Notes: a model not told the origin generated them from the sequence alone. Positions 34,381 through 45,545 are shown, counted from the first letter of the stretch. The stretch is 64,000 nucleotides of DNA from Kuschelorhynchus macadamiae (GCA_030620095.1 JAUTXW010000878.1:690501-754500); one strand, 5' to 3'. Numbers and translations are program-made.

Positions 34381-34739
34381 TGTTAGGTATAGAAAGTTTC
34401 AAATCACGTAGTCATATTGAGATTTTCAATCATGAAATGTCAGGGAATATCTACATAGAGTTAGAACAAAGGAAACTATCAGGAAAACGTCGTGCTATAT
34501 TATGATGTGTAATAACGTTAAATAAAACTAATTTCGTGCCTGTTTCAAGTTTATGTAATCAAAATGACTGTTACGAAAAGTGCAAAGTTGTTGCATGGGG
34601 AGTACTTGTTACGAAGAAGTCGATACACCAACTGTACCACTTATTAGAACCGAAGTTTTGAATTTCGAATATCTTACAATTGGCGATATTAATTAAAGGC
34701 CAATGAAATCCTAGTGTGAGCAAATCGGAATCAAATGAT

Positions 34740-35760
34740 ATTTTGAGTTACTTAAAACCTGTTTTATTAGTAAGAAATTGGAAGCCGCGCATGTGCATAG
34801 AATATTGTGCTTTTACGGAAAATGCTTTAAAAATAGGTAGATCTTACCAAACATTGACGACTTTCTCTCAACTGAACTCTCAAAAGGCGTAAATTATTTA
34901 CAAGCTCAGATCTGATTTCGAGTCCTTATTGATTTCAATACTATATGAATATTACGGATTCCTAAAAAAAATACTGTTTGGACATGTGAACGCACCTGCT
35001 ATCTTCCAGCAACTATGAATAAGATATTAGGACTACATTGTTATGAATTTTTTGATGGCATATTTTGACGAAGGAATGGAAAAGTTGAAACACATGTTGA
35101 AAATATTTTGAATAGCAGAATTAACTCTGAGGCTAAGTGTTATTTTTGCCAGGGACATATTAAATAACTAGGTTACGAGATCTCAAGCTAAGGCATCAAA
35201 AATAAAATTAACGTGGTTTCCGACTTTGCAAAACCAGAAGATATCCATGACATCCGAAAATTTTTGAGTTTGACCAAACATTTTGTACAATTCATAAAGG
35301 GTTTTGGTTCTGTAGCATGACCACCATGGATACTAACAAGAAAAGAATGCAGCTGTTGGGATCATAGTTAGCAAGAGACTTATAAGACCTTCAAAATGAA
35401 ATTCGTAAAAGGGCCTATATACTTATGATTTATAATAGAAACGCAAATACTGTGACGGAAGTAAAATAGGTTAGGGAACTGTTTTATTTCAAACACAAGA
35501 ATAGAACACTTAAAGTCAATACAATATTTCAGTCACGCAACTACCTGGGAAAAACAAAATCTGTCTCTTCATTATGGGCTTCGGCATTAACTTGCTAAGA
35601 AACAAATTCAAAGTAGTTATGAATTACGATTCGTTACGTCACACGTTGATGATGAGATCTTAATCCGAATACAAGAATTTGACTTTGAGGTAGAATATGG
35701 TTTAGATCACAAGATGCTACACGTACATATTTTCAGCAGAGATCCTGCCGAAGGAATGAA
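34740..35760 (+). pseudogene. Reverse transcriptase and RNase H remnant, plus-strand gypsy
   Basis: Successive frames read NWKPRMCIEYCAFTENALKI (~34780), then FGHVNAPAIFQQL (~34976-35015, the FGL-NAP-TFQ motif). The expected YLDD box is eroded to AYFDEG (~35058). CQGHIKYLGYEIS, VVSDFAKPEDIHDIRKFLSL and TKHFVQFIKGFGSV (~35145-35315) form the RT thumb/connection. Then YFSHATTWEKQNLSLHY (~35525) and IQEFDFEVEYGLDHKM, HVHIFSRDP (~35660-35745) give the RNase H end. The order is that of Ty3/gypsy Pol. Multiple frameshifts and loss of the catalytic box show that it is dead. Confidence 0.8.
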
Positions 35761-36152
35761 CGTTACGAATATAGATTCTTTTACAGAACACTGACGTTAG
35801 GAATATTACTGAATCTAATCTACTATATCTACTTTTAACCCAAAGCTTAATGAACGCCTTCATTAAATTTGTTTATTTAAACACAGTAAAAGTAGTGCAG
35901 TGGGGAATTAACTGTACGATAAATTCCGTCACTAGAAAGACACCTTACGGAGATATTCTTTGGATAACGCCATTGAGGAAAGAGTGACTCATTTCTTACG
36001 TTCGAGATCACATGCGATAAACGGCAAGACTTAGAAGTATTCGAGGCGAAACTGTTAAAAGATCCAGGATCGATAACAATTGCAAAAGTGTGGTACGGTG
36101 TCACGTATTAATGGTTACATCAGTCACGTTGTACATATACACAAATTAAATT

Positions 36153-36925
36153 GGAACCTTTTTTAGGCTTTATTATTTTTCTTATTTTTTGACCGATTTT
36201 AACGAGTTCTTGATATGTTTTAGTTGTTTGTTTCTGAGTTAACTCTGATTTCTCCACTTATTTCTTTGTACAGGGTGCGCACAAAATCGAATTTTTCTAA
36301 AACGTTGATTTTTAAGTCGTTGCAAAAATCAGGTGATTCCAATATTTCTACGATTTCATGTTAAAATGGTTGGAGATTTTGATTGAATTAAATTTTTAAT
36401 AGTTAATTTTTTAATTTAAGTCGCCTGCGAGAGTTATTTAATGGGCTAAAAAAATCTATAAGTTTGTATTTGCTGAAGTAGGTAGGTGTTCTGAAATTTC
36501 AAAAATGTCAAAAAGAAGAACAAAAAACAGGAATTATAAAATAATAATACATTTTTTATTTATTAGACTGGAGAAAATGGAACTTTAAATTACTTAATTA
36601 TGAATGCATGCGACTTAAATTAAAAAATTAACTATTAAAAATTTAATTCAATCAAAATCTTCAAGTTGCTGGTCATTATCCGAAAACCAATGAACCATTT
36701 TAACATCGAATCGTAGAAATATTGGAATCACCTGATTTCTGCAACGACTTTGAAATCAACGTTTTATAAAAATTCGATTTTTTGCGCACCCTGTACAAAA
36801 AAATAAGTCGAGATTTTACAAGTAACAAGAAATAATTGAAATAAAACATATTCAAAAAAATTTAAAATCGGTCAAAAAATAAGAAAAATAATAAAGTTTA
36901 AAAAAGATTCGAATTTAATTTGGTC
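36153..36925. mobile_element. Foldback MITE within the plus-strand gypsy element
   Basis: The arms 36153-~36425 and ~36605-36925 are diverged reverse complements (TTTATTATTTTTCTTATTTT against its complement; ACAGGGTGCGCACAAAATCG at 36271 against the matching end at 36793). The inner ACAGGGTGCGCA termini look like mariner-type ends, so a MITE may lie inside a larger inverted duplication. The central ~180 bp is unpaired and non-coding. Confidence 0.75.
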
Positions 36926-36929
36926 CACA

Positions 36930-37060
36930 GTGTATACATGTATGAGTGTATATTTGTGTATGTGTGTGTGTATGTATGTATATAAGTATATTTATGTGAC
37001 TATATTTGTGTATGTGTGTGTATGTATGTGTATAAGTATATGTATGTGTGTATGAATATC
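36930..37060. repeat. Imperfect TG/TA microsatellite
   Basis: Runs of GTGTATGTGTGTG, TATGTATGTATATAAG and related units over ~130 bp, with a duplicated sub-block (GTGTGTATGTATGT...TATAAGTATAT). Confidence 0.85.
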
Positions 37061-37221
37061 GCTACGTTTTTCACTTAATAACGGTTAAGTGTTTCAGATA
37101 TGTTGAACGATGCATTATGATGCTTAAGTAATGACGGCTGAGTTGTTCACGTAGGTTGAACATTACATCACATTGCTTCACGTAGCAAAGGTTACGGTGT
37201 TAAAGTTGTCAAGGCATGCCA

Positions 37222-37675
37222 TATATGTCTAGGTACGAGGGTCCAAGCGATGTAGGACTGTTACGAGGGTCCAAAGGGTGCAGGATTGCTTATACGAGCA
37301 TATGCCCTTCTGATGAGATGAACTTTTTGTTACGAGAGATACAAGGAACCGATTATTTAAACAAAAATATTGATAACGATCTATACAAGTTAGGTATATA
37401 TGTCTAGTTACGATGGTCCAAGCGATATAGGACTGTTACGAGAGTCCAAACGATGCAGGACTGCTCATACGAGCATATGCTCTTCTAATGAGATGAAGTT
37501 CTTGTTACGAGAGAGACAAGGCACCGATTATTAAAACGAAAGTATTGCTAACTATCTATACGAGTTAGGTATATATGTCTAGTTACGAGGATCCAAGCGA
37601 TGTAGGCCTGTTACGAGGGTCCAAACGGTGTATACGATGTTATGTCCTTTTGATGAGATGAAGTTCTTGTTACGA
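37222..37675 (+). repeat. 175-bp tandem array (2.6 units)
   Basis: Units begin at ~37222, ~37397 and ~37572 with ATATATGTCTAG-TACGA. Each contains GGACTGTTACGAG-GTCCAA, a TACGAGCATATGC-CTTCT block, GATGAGATGAA and TTGTTACGA. Each unit itself has an internal half-repeat (TACGAGGGTCCAAGCGATG then TTACGAGGGTCCAAA). It lies in the 3' untranslated part of the gypsy element. The 63-residue frame is chance. Confidence 0.85.
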
Positions 37676-37852
37676 TATTTTCGCTGAGCGAGACTAGGAA
37701 CGGGAAGGATGACAAAAATAATTTTATGAATATAATTGTTTTCTTTATCCTTGTGTTGTATATACGGTTCTATTAATTTTCTTGTGTTTCTTTTTATTTC
37801 AGTTTAGCCCTGTTTTACAAGGACGTGATGTGATGTCAAGTTAGCCGACTGT

Positions 37853-38110
37853 AACGTAATTCCAAGAAGGCACCTTCAATCTATCCTGATAATTCGAAGA
37901 GGTATGATTCGTACGGTGACGCATCTCATTGTTGACGAAGTTACATAAGCAAGGGTCGAAGAAAGGACAATCTTTTGGAGAGAGCAGTCTTTTGATAGCA
38001 TTGTTCGATGCCGGAGTTGGCCGATATTATGTATTTACAGCAACTTACGATTTGCAGTATTTAATATAGTTTCTGTTGATACTTTCGTGTTTCAATAATT
38101 AAGTTACCTT
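37853..38110 (+). repeat. Direct repeat, candidate 3' LTR portion
   Basis: Partner of 32573-32815 in the same orientation, with a handful of substitutions and ~25 extra bp. Homology ends at AAGTTACCTT on both sides. Confidence 0.65.
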
Positions 38111-38119
38111 CCACTAGGA

Positions 38120-39020
38120 GCTTTAGTTGGCATAACTATTGTACGGCGATGTGAAGTTTGCTAAAAAATAGCAGTTTAAGTCCGGAATTGTCTAGATTTC
38201 CTTTTCAAGAAGACTTGTAATATGTAATGGACGATACCTTATTGACTTATTTTGGGTCAGATGACGTATTTGCCAATCCCCTTCCGTATAATATAACGTT
38301 TATTTCGAGTCATGTGAGAATCCTCAGAAACGAAATGATACAAGAAAATCTCGGAGGTGATTTTTCTCACGATTGTAATAATTTTCTCCTATTAGAGAAT
38401 TAAAATTATTATAGAATAAGGTGGCATAGCAGAGGAATTCTACTACTAATTGTCCCGTTGAAGTTGAAGTATTATTTACTGGGTAATAGTCGAGAGGCAC
38501 CTCACTCCCAAAAAAAAACATACAGCGATTTTGAAAATCCCTTAATTTGATTTAGGTCCTTTTTCTAATTTTCACTTGAGTTGGAACAATTTTTAATTTA
38601 AATGTTGTGAGGTAAAGGAATTTAAAGCTAAGTGTGACATGAGCATTAGCTGGTAAATTTTGCCACAAATAGAAAATGGCACCCTAATAAAATTTTATAA
38701 AAATCAATGCAAAAAAATTTTGCTCAAAAATAAGGACGAACTGGTAAAAATGTTGATACAATTCGGTATAAAAAAATTACTTATTGGATTGATTTTAAAG
38801 TTTACACAAAAACCAAGTGTGTTAAAAAATTTTAGGTAAAATTTTGGTGAGGAAAATAGCGGTCTAATGAAATGTTTAAAATATGCATATCAAAAAACTA
38901 CTTCTCCAAATGAGTTGAAATTTTGCACAAAAATCAAGTGTGAAACAAAGAAGAACTGGTAAAATGATATCAATTATAAGGAGAACAAAATGGTGGCCTA
39001 ATTAAATGTTTAATAAGTCG
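38120..39020 (-). repeat. Degenerate repeat related to 25540-28230, inverse orientation
   Basis: 38340-38400 has GGTGATTTTTCTCACGATTG and a hairpin-like TTTTCTCC-TATTAGAGAA block. 38640-39010 has TAAATTTTGCC-AAAT, AAAATGGC-CCCTAATAAA and ACTGGTAAAA-T units, which correspond in reverse complement to the 25.5-28.2 kb units. No gene. Confidence 0.55.
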
Positions 39021-39894
39021 GTAAATTTCCGTTTTTCCTAATTTTTTACAGATTATTAAATTTACAAAAAATATTTAAATATTTTATTAAACACAAATTA
39101 ATAAAAAACAAAAACAAAATTAAAAAATGGTATATTAGAGTATCAAAGCTTTATTTAGGTTTTTATTTAAATAAATATGATAAGTGAATCAATATTTGTA
39201 TGTACGTATGTTAGATCTGGGCAAAAAAGTCGTCGATATAAAAAAATGTATATTTGTTTAAATCTAAATTATTGTTAGATATGGAAATAAAATAGGTGTA
39301 TTGTCACATGTTTTAATTTACAGAAACGCAATATAACGGTTCAAGACAACCGCGACTACCAAATAACGATATGTATATATAAGCTGTGTTATATGTGTGG
39401 CACAATCCGTTACGTGGAAAGTTCCGAGTAAATGCCATGTTACCGATTTTTCTAATTTCAAGACTGTCTTAATGAAGGCCCTTTTATACTCTGAACATAC
39501 CTTAAATTTTTTATAAATATAAATAATTGTTTATCAAAAGAAATTTTCTCTTATGAATATGTCGCAGTTTTACAGCAAATAATAAAAACAGATAAACGCC
39601 CTTGGCGGAAACCCAAAAAGTGGGTTTAGCATAAAAAAAATTCTTTTAACCTATGTAGACAACATGCCCAGCTTCAATACAATCGTAGAAGCATTACAGA
39701 TATATGCACAGATTAGTTCCCTCTAATTTTAAACACACTGTATTGTAGAAATTAAATTAAGGATACATTTTTATAAAAATATGTACTCAAAGATTCGCTC
39801 CATGAAATCTTTTACCTCACTTTTGGGACACCCTGTAATTTTAACTTTCGCCTTTTAGTGTGCGTCCATTTTAGTATTGGTAAACCTACAAAAA
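39021..39894. other. AT-rich, no gene recognised
   Basis: No long frame or clear repeat. A GACACCCTGTAATTTTAAC block at ~39827 resembles the terminus of mariner-type elements and may mark an eroded insertion. Confidence 0.4.
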
Positions 39895-40330
39895 AAACGC
39901 CTACATGAAAACAATTTTAATCAAAGTAGCAAAATGTTGGCAAAAAAAAATAACCTCAAATACCCATTTTTCAGTCAAATCTATACAACTGTTATTGACA
40001 TCCCCATAAAAATTTCTAAATTGCACTCTTAATATCGATTTCTAATAAAATCTGCATAAATGTTAAAACTTGTTCGGAATCTTGGCATTCCTACTCTGAT
40101 TTTTTAAATATTTATAATATGTATTCCTGAATACCCTCAGATAGCGGCTTTCAGTTAAATCTACACAAATGTTTAAATTCCACTGCCATGTTGGCACCGC
40201 TATCTTGAATTTTTGAATATTACCAAAAATTCATGATCTGCAATGTTAAATACCCCCAAACGCTGAATGTTAGTCCAATTTGCAAAAATGTTAAAATTAG
40301 TCCATCATCTTTTAATTCTCTTGTAGTCTC
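39895..40330. repeat. Degenerate ~130-bp tandem units
   Basis: Three to four diverged units share the string TTTCAGT-AAATCTA-ACAA-TGTT (39971, ~40150 and, weaker, ~40025 and ~40268) and AATACCC-CA. Non-coding. Unit borders are uncertain. Confidence 0.45.
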
Positions 40331-40800
40331 TGTGAGAGAGCTTGAGCTGTGAAATTGCTCTATTTTGGAGCCCATATTGAATTTATTTTCATCTTCGTAG
40401 GGTGACAGAGTAGTAACTTATGAATCTCTGATTTCATAGATTTACGATACGTCTTAGGAACATTGGTTTCGGTTCTACTTACCCTCATATACAAATATAA
40501 ATATTTACCCATAAATGACTCAGATGCTGTTCAAAATTGAAAGCTATATTAATGTATTTTTGTTTTAAATTATTAATAGCCCTATGATTCAATTCATTTT
40601 AAACTACACTAATATAATTTCTCAGTTTTCAATCATTTTAAATAGATGGTAACAACCTGTAAAATTCAGATCTGTCAAGCCTCCAGCAGGCAGATCACTG
40701 TTCCTTTCAAACAGAACTGACGCCATCTATATCATTCTCTCACAAGCCTTGTTTCTCGGCATCGTTCGATAGCCAATCGCCCGTAGGTCGAAAACATTTA

Positions 40801-41018
40801 CCCCCGTATTCACTAAAAAGTTTAAGTGTTAGATCAGGTCTAGTTGCCATGGTACTTAAAACTTTTAGTTCGCCAGTTATGTTCGCTTATATCACTCTCA
40901 TTTTGTAATTGTGACATTTAGAAAAATTATTTGTTCAATTGTTAAAAATGTCATTTTAAACCTATAACTGTCAAGTTAGACCTGGTCTAAATTTAAACCA
41001 CTTTAAGGAATATGAGTT
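40801..41018 (+). repeat. MITE copy 3 (most complete)
   Basis: Starts CCGTATTCACTAAAAAG (40804). It passes through GGTCTAGTTGCC, TTGTAATTGTGACATTTAG and AACTGTCAAGTTAGACCTGG, and ends AACCACTTTAAGGAATATG, a mutated inverse of the start. About 215 bp, no ORF. It lies ~85 bp upstream of the candidate exon at 41104. Confidence 0.7.
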
Positions 41019-41103
41019 CTAAAAGTTAAAAAAACGTAAAAATAGTAATAGAGAAAAAAAATAAAACCATTGTAAAATAAATCAGTCACTAAATGAATAT
41101 AAA

Positions 41104-41197
41104 ATGGCCGATGCAGGTTTTAAACTGAATGTAGTTAAAGAAAATGTTTTGTTTGATGAGATGATCCGTGAATATATAATGTATAAGTTTCTATCTA
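41104..41197 (+). CDS. Candidate first coding exon of a host gene (LisH-like start)
   Basis: ATG 41104 in a good context (AAAATGG) opens MADAGFKLNVVKENVLFDEM followed by IREYIMYKFLSS. The block (D/N)EMIREYIMYKF resembles the LisH-type start of proteins such as WDR91, where a short N-terminus leads into (D/E)-L-V-R-E-Y-L-L-F. A splice donor GTATAT follows at 41198; a second possible donor, CAG|GTGTAA, is at 41227. The frame is not found in any other repeat copy here and sits between a MITE and gypsy copy B. No later exon was recognised in the window, and short matches of this kind can occur by chance. It is offered as a candidate only. Confidence 0.35.
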
Positions 41198-41649
41198 GTA
41201 TATGTTTTACAGTGATTTTTCTTCAGGTGTAAAAACTAGTAGTCAGTGTAAAATAACTTAAAAATGTATTCAATTACTTATAAGAAAATAACTTTTAATC
41301 CTTATAATTTGTAAATAATTACGAAATTGTAGTGGCGGATTCATGGTTTAAAACTATTTTTTGGGTTTTCAGACGAGAGCGGACTAACAAGTGATTCAAC
41401 ACCGTCCTTTGCTCCTATTTATAAGCTATCGTTATCTCTAAATAAAAATGCGATGCACAGCATTATAGGGGATGTTACTCCACCCTTTGACGGGCATATA
41501 AACTAGAAGTTTTTATTACCTAAAATTATTTAAGAATATTCAATTAATTATTTTTATATTATTATGTCATTTATTTGGTCTATATTTCTTTCTTGTTTAA
41601 TATTTACCTTAGGTCATAAATATTTGTATAAAAATATATTATACATTGT

Positions 41650-42640
41650 ATAATAAACAGTGTTACTTAAAACTTTAGAGTACTTCAATGTTTTGTTTAT
41701 TTATTTCATTTTGTAAGTCATCCAATTTTTCCAAATTTATAGAATTAGTTTTCAGAAGTCTTATGTTATTCTAGACAGTTCTATTTGTGGAATTTAGTTT
41801 TATATTAGGTAGTGGTACATTTAAATATTTATTTCTTGAGTTTTTATAACTCTAAGTATTACGTTATTTATTTTAAGATTACATGTAGAATTTAATTCAA
41901 CAAAATAAGTTCAATTTAACAAAATAGTATTTTGTTAAATGTATTTTTACAGTTGTCTGTTGCTGTAATATATTTATTGGTTACCACAGCCCATTTGCCT
42001 CCGTCAATATTTTGAATTCCTAAATCATCCATTTTTACCGGAATTTGCTCACAATTCGTAATATTATAATAATATCTTAATAGCTGCATTTGGCAAGGTA
42101 ATGTTTTAAATATATTTTCAGAGTGTATAAGGTTGCACAAAAATTCATTTTCTGTGATCTTTTTACATGGATCGTTTAAGAATCCAAAATTCTTTTCACT
42201 TATTATAAGATAGTTAAAATTAGGTATTATTATTTTATAGAATTCGCGTTTAGGTGTTGGTGTAGTAAATACATGATATAAAGTTTAGTCTTATTTTTCG
42301 ACTAAAGGGATTTCTATAATTAAAGTAACTTCGTTAATCATTACATAACTTTTTGTATCTAATATTTTTTCATATTTTATAATATTTTCTAAATTTGGGT
42401 CAAATGGCTACTTTTCTGAATTTAAATGTTTTTTAATCAGATTCATTTCTGATAACAATTCTTGAGGTTAAATTATAGTAATGTGAGAATTATTCAGTTT
42501 GGCAAAAGATATACCGACTTCTATATTTCCTAATATATCATAAATATAAAATATATATCTATGTTAAAATTATTTGAGTTCGGTAATAGTCAAATTCAGA
42601 TATTTCTTGTAATTCGTTTTTATTTAATACTTCTATAGTT
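41650..42640 (-). pseudogene. Envelope-like gene of gypsy copy B, interrupted
   Basis: Minus-strand frames between ~42530 and 41690 give a mostly continuous reading with stops near 42300 and at 41916 and a shift near 41830. The longest open piece (41916-42140) has several Cys and Asn-x-Thr sites (YYNITNCEQI, ATDNCKN), as in secreted surface proteins. In errantivirus-type elements the third ORF encodes a membrane glycoprotein related to baculovirus F proteins. Position after integrase and the Cys/glycosylation pattern suggest the same here. No functional protein is encoded. Copy A has a homologous fragment at 3340-3690. Confidence 0.6.
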
Positions 42641-42647
42641 TGATTTA

Positions 42648-42650
<3 letters not shown>

Positions 42651-42704
<54 letters not shown>
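42651..42704. repeat. (TA)n microsatellite
   Basis: A ~50-bp TA run between the env-like frame and the inserted fragment. Confidence 0.9.
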
Positions 42705-43085
42705 AATCTCGTTTATTTACTTTAAACTAAACAGTTTACTAAAAGAATTTCTTTAAAATGCAAATATTGACAGATCCTTTGGCTCCCCCCTCCCTTATTA
42801 TGATAGGTTCGAAAAAATCTCATAAAGCAAAATGGTGCGGTATTAACCAAGCTGTCAAATAATGTTTTGAAAGTGATAGCTCATCGTCTAACTTTCGTAG
42901 ATAGCGTGAATTTTATGTTTCTTCATAGTAGTTACGCCCCCTAGCGGTCAAATTACGAAGTTCAATATAATTTCCAGCTATTTCTCTTGCCCATTTTACT
43001 CATAAGGATTTTTTTCCCAAATCTCTAGGCCCTACCAATGTCGAGATACAGCCGCTCTGTACCCCTATTCGGACACCCTGTACTG
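42705..43085 (-). mobile_element. Small mariner-type fragment inserted in copy B integrase
   Basis: Read on the minus strand it begins ACAGGGTGTCCGAATAGGGG at ~43085, a typical Tc1/mariner-like terminus. It continues for ~380 bp without coding capacity and has no visible matching end. It replaces the rest of the integrase core found in copies A and C. Confidence 0.55.
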
Positions 43086-43465
43086 ACTTAGCGTTCTTAC
43101 CATATATATAGGACTGGACGTATTTAGAAAATGTCTCAAATATCGTAAGACAATTATGATTTTCAAAAATAAATGTGTCTATATGAATTATTTGAAAATT
43201 CATATAGACACATTTGGAGGTTTAGAAGGTCTCGCTTTTTACTAAGGGTGCGTATGATTTTTGTATGCTATATTATAAAATTTGACATGTTACAGTCATT
43301 TATAAATTGAGTAATGTCTTGTTTCAATTTAGGCCAAAAATAATTTAACTTTAGCCTGTCGTAGATTTGCGATTCCTCTGTGATTAGTTTCACTGATGTT
43401 GATGAGTCATCAAAATTTTTTTCATCTTTGTCTTTAATATTATTGATTAGTTTTGTATATCTCAT
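43000..43465 (-). pseudogene. Integrase N-terminal part, gypsy copy B
   Basis: The 43268-43465 frame has KLNYFWPKLKQDITQFINDC, the zinc-binding end of a gypsy integrase, with the second Cys pair partly lost (DCNMSN). The 43000-43203 frame has IIHIDTFIFENHNCLTIFET and FSKYVQ, the start of the catalytic core. The first Asp (HID) is present; then the frame enters the inserted transposon at ~43085. Frameshift between the two parts. Non-functional. Confidence 0.75.
43171..43215. repeat. Perfect 19-bp hairpin from a local inverted duplication
   Basis: AAATGTGTCTATATGAATT, 7-nt loop ATTTGAA, then the exact reverse complement. Copy A (4755-4790) has the left arm and loop but not the right arm, so ~20 bp of inverted copy was added in copy B. 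Confidence 0.9.
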
Positions 43466-43649
43466 TATTTTTTGTGTTCGGAAGTTTTGTATGTATACGT
43501 TTGTAAATATTGGTATTATAGTTATGCCTTATAAAAATACGGAACATGTTTTTTCTTGTTCATGTAATTGCGAATAAATTCTTAAATAATGTTTCAAAAT
43601 CTACTTTTATTTTATGATGAGTCAAATTTCTTTGTTAAATAGTGCAAAC

Positions 43650-43654
<5 letters not shown>

Positions 43655-43710
<56 letters not shown>
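43655..43710. repeat. (TA)n microsatellite
   Basis: A ~55-bp TA run in the linker downstream of RNase H. It is absent from the homologous site in copy A near 5110. Confidence 0.9.
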
Positions 43711-43714
<4 letters not shown>

Positions 43715-44039
43715 CTGGGATATTTAAGCCGGGATTTTCTGTATCATTTTGAATACTATGCACAGTATTTCCTGGGGTATTTAAATCTAGTTGTATTCCA
43801 ATATCAGATAAGTTATATTTATCTTTTGTTCATTATTCTCTTGACCTGTCGAAGTCGAGGGCAAATTTTCTAAGTTTCATATTTGACCCGAGTCAGGGTT
43901 ATCTTTATTCGAGTTTGCATTTATTTGAGATTAAATGTTCGGTGTCACGGTGACACTCCGAAAGATTACGCAAGTATTCAACTGTCGTTATCAGCGTCTT
44001 TTGCGTTGTTTATTACAGTCATTTTCGTATAAGTTTCAT

Positions 44040-44120
44040 TGAATTTTCGATAAGGCCTCTACATTGACATTTTCCGAACCTATTTTTTATTAAATAACCA
44101 TACTAAAAATCTATGATCTA

Positions 44121-44177
<57 letters not shown>

Positions 44178-44420
44178 GTCGTCCAACTAAATAAGGGTGA
44201 AAATATTTGCATGCCCAAACTACGGCTAAAAGTTCTTTTTCTATTGTTTAATATCTAGTTTCAGTTTCGTTTAAAGTACGCATTGCGTAAGCAACTTGGC
44301 CAATGTTCCTTGAGATAAGATTACTCCTAAAGCATAATTACTCGCGTCCGTGGTTGATATAAATGGTTTTGTAAAATCAGGATATCGCAATATTGCGAAT
44401 TTATTAATAGGTAGGAAATC
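44040..44420 (-). pseudogene. RNase H remnant, gypsy copy B
   Basis: The minus strand reads FTKPFISTTDASNYALGVIL and SQG (44320-44400, first catalytic Asp region), then EKELLAVVWACKYFHPYLVG (~44200-44260). After a (TA)n interruption (44123-44175) come VDHRFLVWLFN and EALSKIQ (~44040-44120). It degrades the RNA strand of the hybrid in the retroelement cycle. Frameshifts present. Confidence 0.75.
44123..44175. repeat. (TA)n microsatellite inside RNase H
   Basis: A ~52-bp TA run that splits the RNase H reading between HPYLVG and VDH. Copy A has a short TATATATA at the same site (5583-5590), exactly where its transposon begins. Confidence 0.9.
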
Positions 44421-44429
44421 TGGCGTATT

Positions 44430-44989
44430 TCAGTATTCTTTCTTTCATCTTTCTCTATTTGATTTAATTCCGTCTCGTTACAACATGTCCTAGGTATTGA
44501 ACTTCTTTTAAAAATTCAGATTTATATAACTGTATTTTAAATTTTGCTTCGCGTAATCTTGCAAATATTTTTTCTTTTTTTTTTATTTTAAATTTAATTA
44601 ATTTTTAATTTTAAAACATGTTCAGCTAGACTTGTACTGAAAACAATTATGTCGTCTAAATATTCAAAGCATATTTCGTCTTGTAAACCTCTTAATATAT
44701 TGTTCATAACACCCTGGAATGTCGCGGGTGCATTCTTTAAACCAAAGGGCATTCTTAAAAATGTATAATTGCCAAAATCTGTAGTAAATGCAGGAATATC
44801 TTCTTCACACATTTCAATTCGATGAAAACCGTTAGCAAGATCTAACGCAGAGAAATATTGTCCTCTACCTAGTTTATCTAGAATGTATGTAATATTAGGT
44901 AAGGGATATTTATTAGCTAGAGATACGTCTTTTCTGCGACGTCGGTCGATGACCACACGATATTTTGATATTCTTTCCTGAAGCGTCAA
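44430..44989 (-). pseudogene. Reverse transcriptase, gypsy copy B
   Basis: The 131-residue frame 44594-44989 contains most RT motifs: KYRVVIDRRRRKDVSLANKY, PLPNITYILDKL, QYFSALDLANGFHRIEM (catalytic Asp), FLRMPFGLKNAPATFQGVMN and FEYLDDIIVFS (the YLDD box). It runs out at 44594 over an AT-rich slip; the thumb is recognisable to ~44430 in other frames. Compared with copy A it preserves the palm, but it lacks a continuous Pol frame and the 5' protease. The RT copies the element RNA into DNA. Confidence 0.9.
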
Positions 44990-44999
44990 GCTTTTTAGG

Positions 45000-45545
45000 A
45001 ACTATCCAGATTGGAGATGAATAAGAATTTGATTCTCTTTTAATATTTTGAGCTAAAAGCTCCTTAATTTGATATTTTGCTTCCTTTATGAATTTCTGGG
45101 TATCTATAACTTTTAGTATAAATAGGAGTATCGGTAATTAATTTTTTTGATGTTTTACAGCATTTGTAAATGTTAAAGGTATTCCTTTGCAGTGGAAAAT
45201 ATCTCTAAATTCAAAATAAAGCTTATGTATTTTTGGTTTCTCATAATTGCAATGATCTAGTCTTAGATTTTTTTAGGTCTTTATCAAAATATTTTTCATT
45301 TGAATTATAATCAACAAATTGAGTTGGTTTACATTTACAAGGTTTAAGAAACTGTATTTTAACTGGGTTTTCCGATGGGTTTAATATAGTCGTATAAGTA
45401 AGATTATTTTTTATTTCTACTAAACATTCAGGAATTTCTATATTTCCGATTTTTTGGTAAAAAATTATACGTATTCCTTCTGTGATATTAGTATTTTTTG
45501 TATTTAGTTTTCATAGTTTTGTTTTTGGTAATCGAAATTTCAATT
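45000..45545 (-). pseudogene. PR-RT linker of gypsy copy B
   Basis: Homologous to copy A 7615-8230 (for example, GAATTTCTATATTTCCGATT and TAAGATTATTTTTTATTTCT against 8055-8120). Only short frames are left. Homology ends near 45545, before the protease. Confidence 0.65.

Larger units (their letters stand above)
32573..38110 (+). mobile_element. Ty3/gypsy-type retrotransposon, plus strand (second family)
   Basis: About 5.5 kb between direct repeats. In order it has a putative leader and gag region (32815-34100), protease (~34180), RT (34740-35450), RNase H end (~35660-35740), a foldback insertion (36153-36925), microsatellite, a 175-bp tandem array (37222-37675) and the 3' repeat. No integrase was recognised. 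Its RT differs clearly from that of the minus-strand copies A-C. The sequence is unusually rich in TTACG. Confidence 0.75.
41370..45545 (-). mobile_element. Env-bearing Ty3/gypsy element, copy B
   Basis: Collinear with copy A (480-8300) but without its two transposon insertions. On the minus strand it has a PR-RT linker (45000-45545), RT (44430-44989), RNase H (44040-44420), integrase (43000-43465), env-like frame (41650-42640) and terminal block (41370-41640). The protease and gag are missing. Four parts are disturbed by (TA)n expansions or a small insertion (42700-43085). Gene order and env-like ORF place it with insect errantivirus-type elements. Confidence 0.85.

Noticed and set aside
37222..37675. 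CRISPR array
   Set aside because: Repeat units are 175 bp with no short direct repeats and unique spacers, and the context is a eukaryotic retrotransposon.
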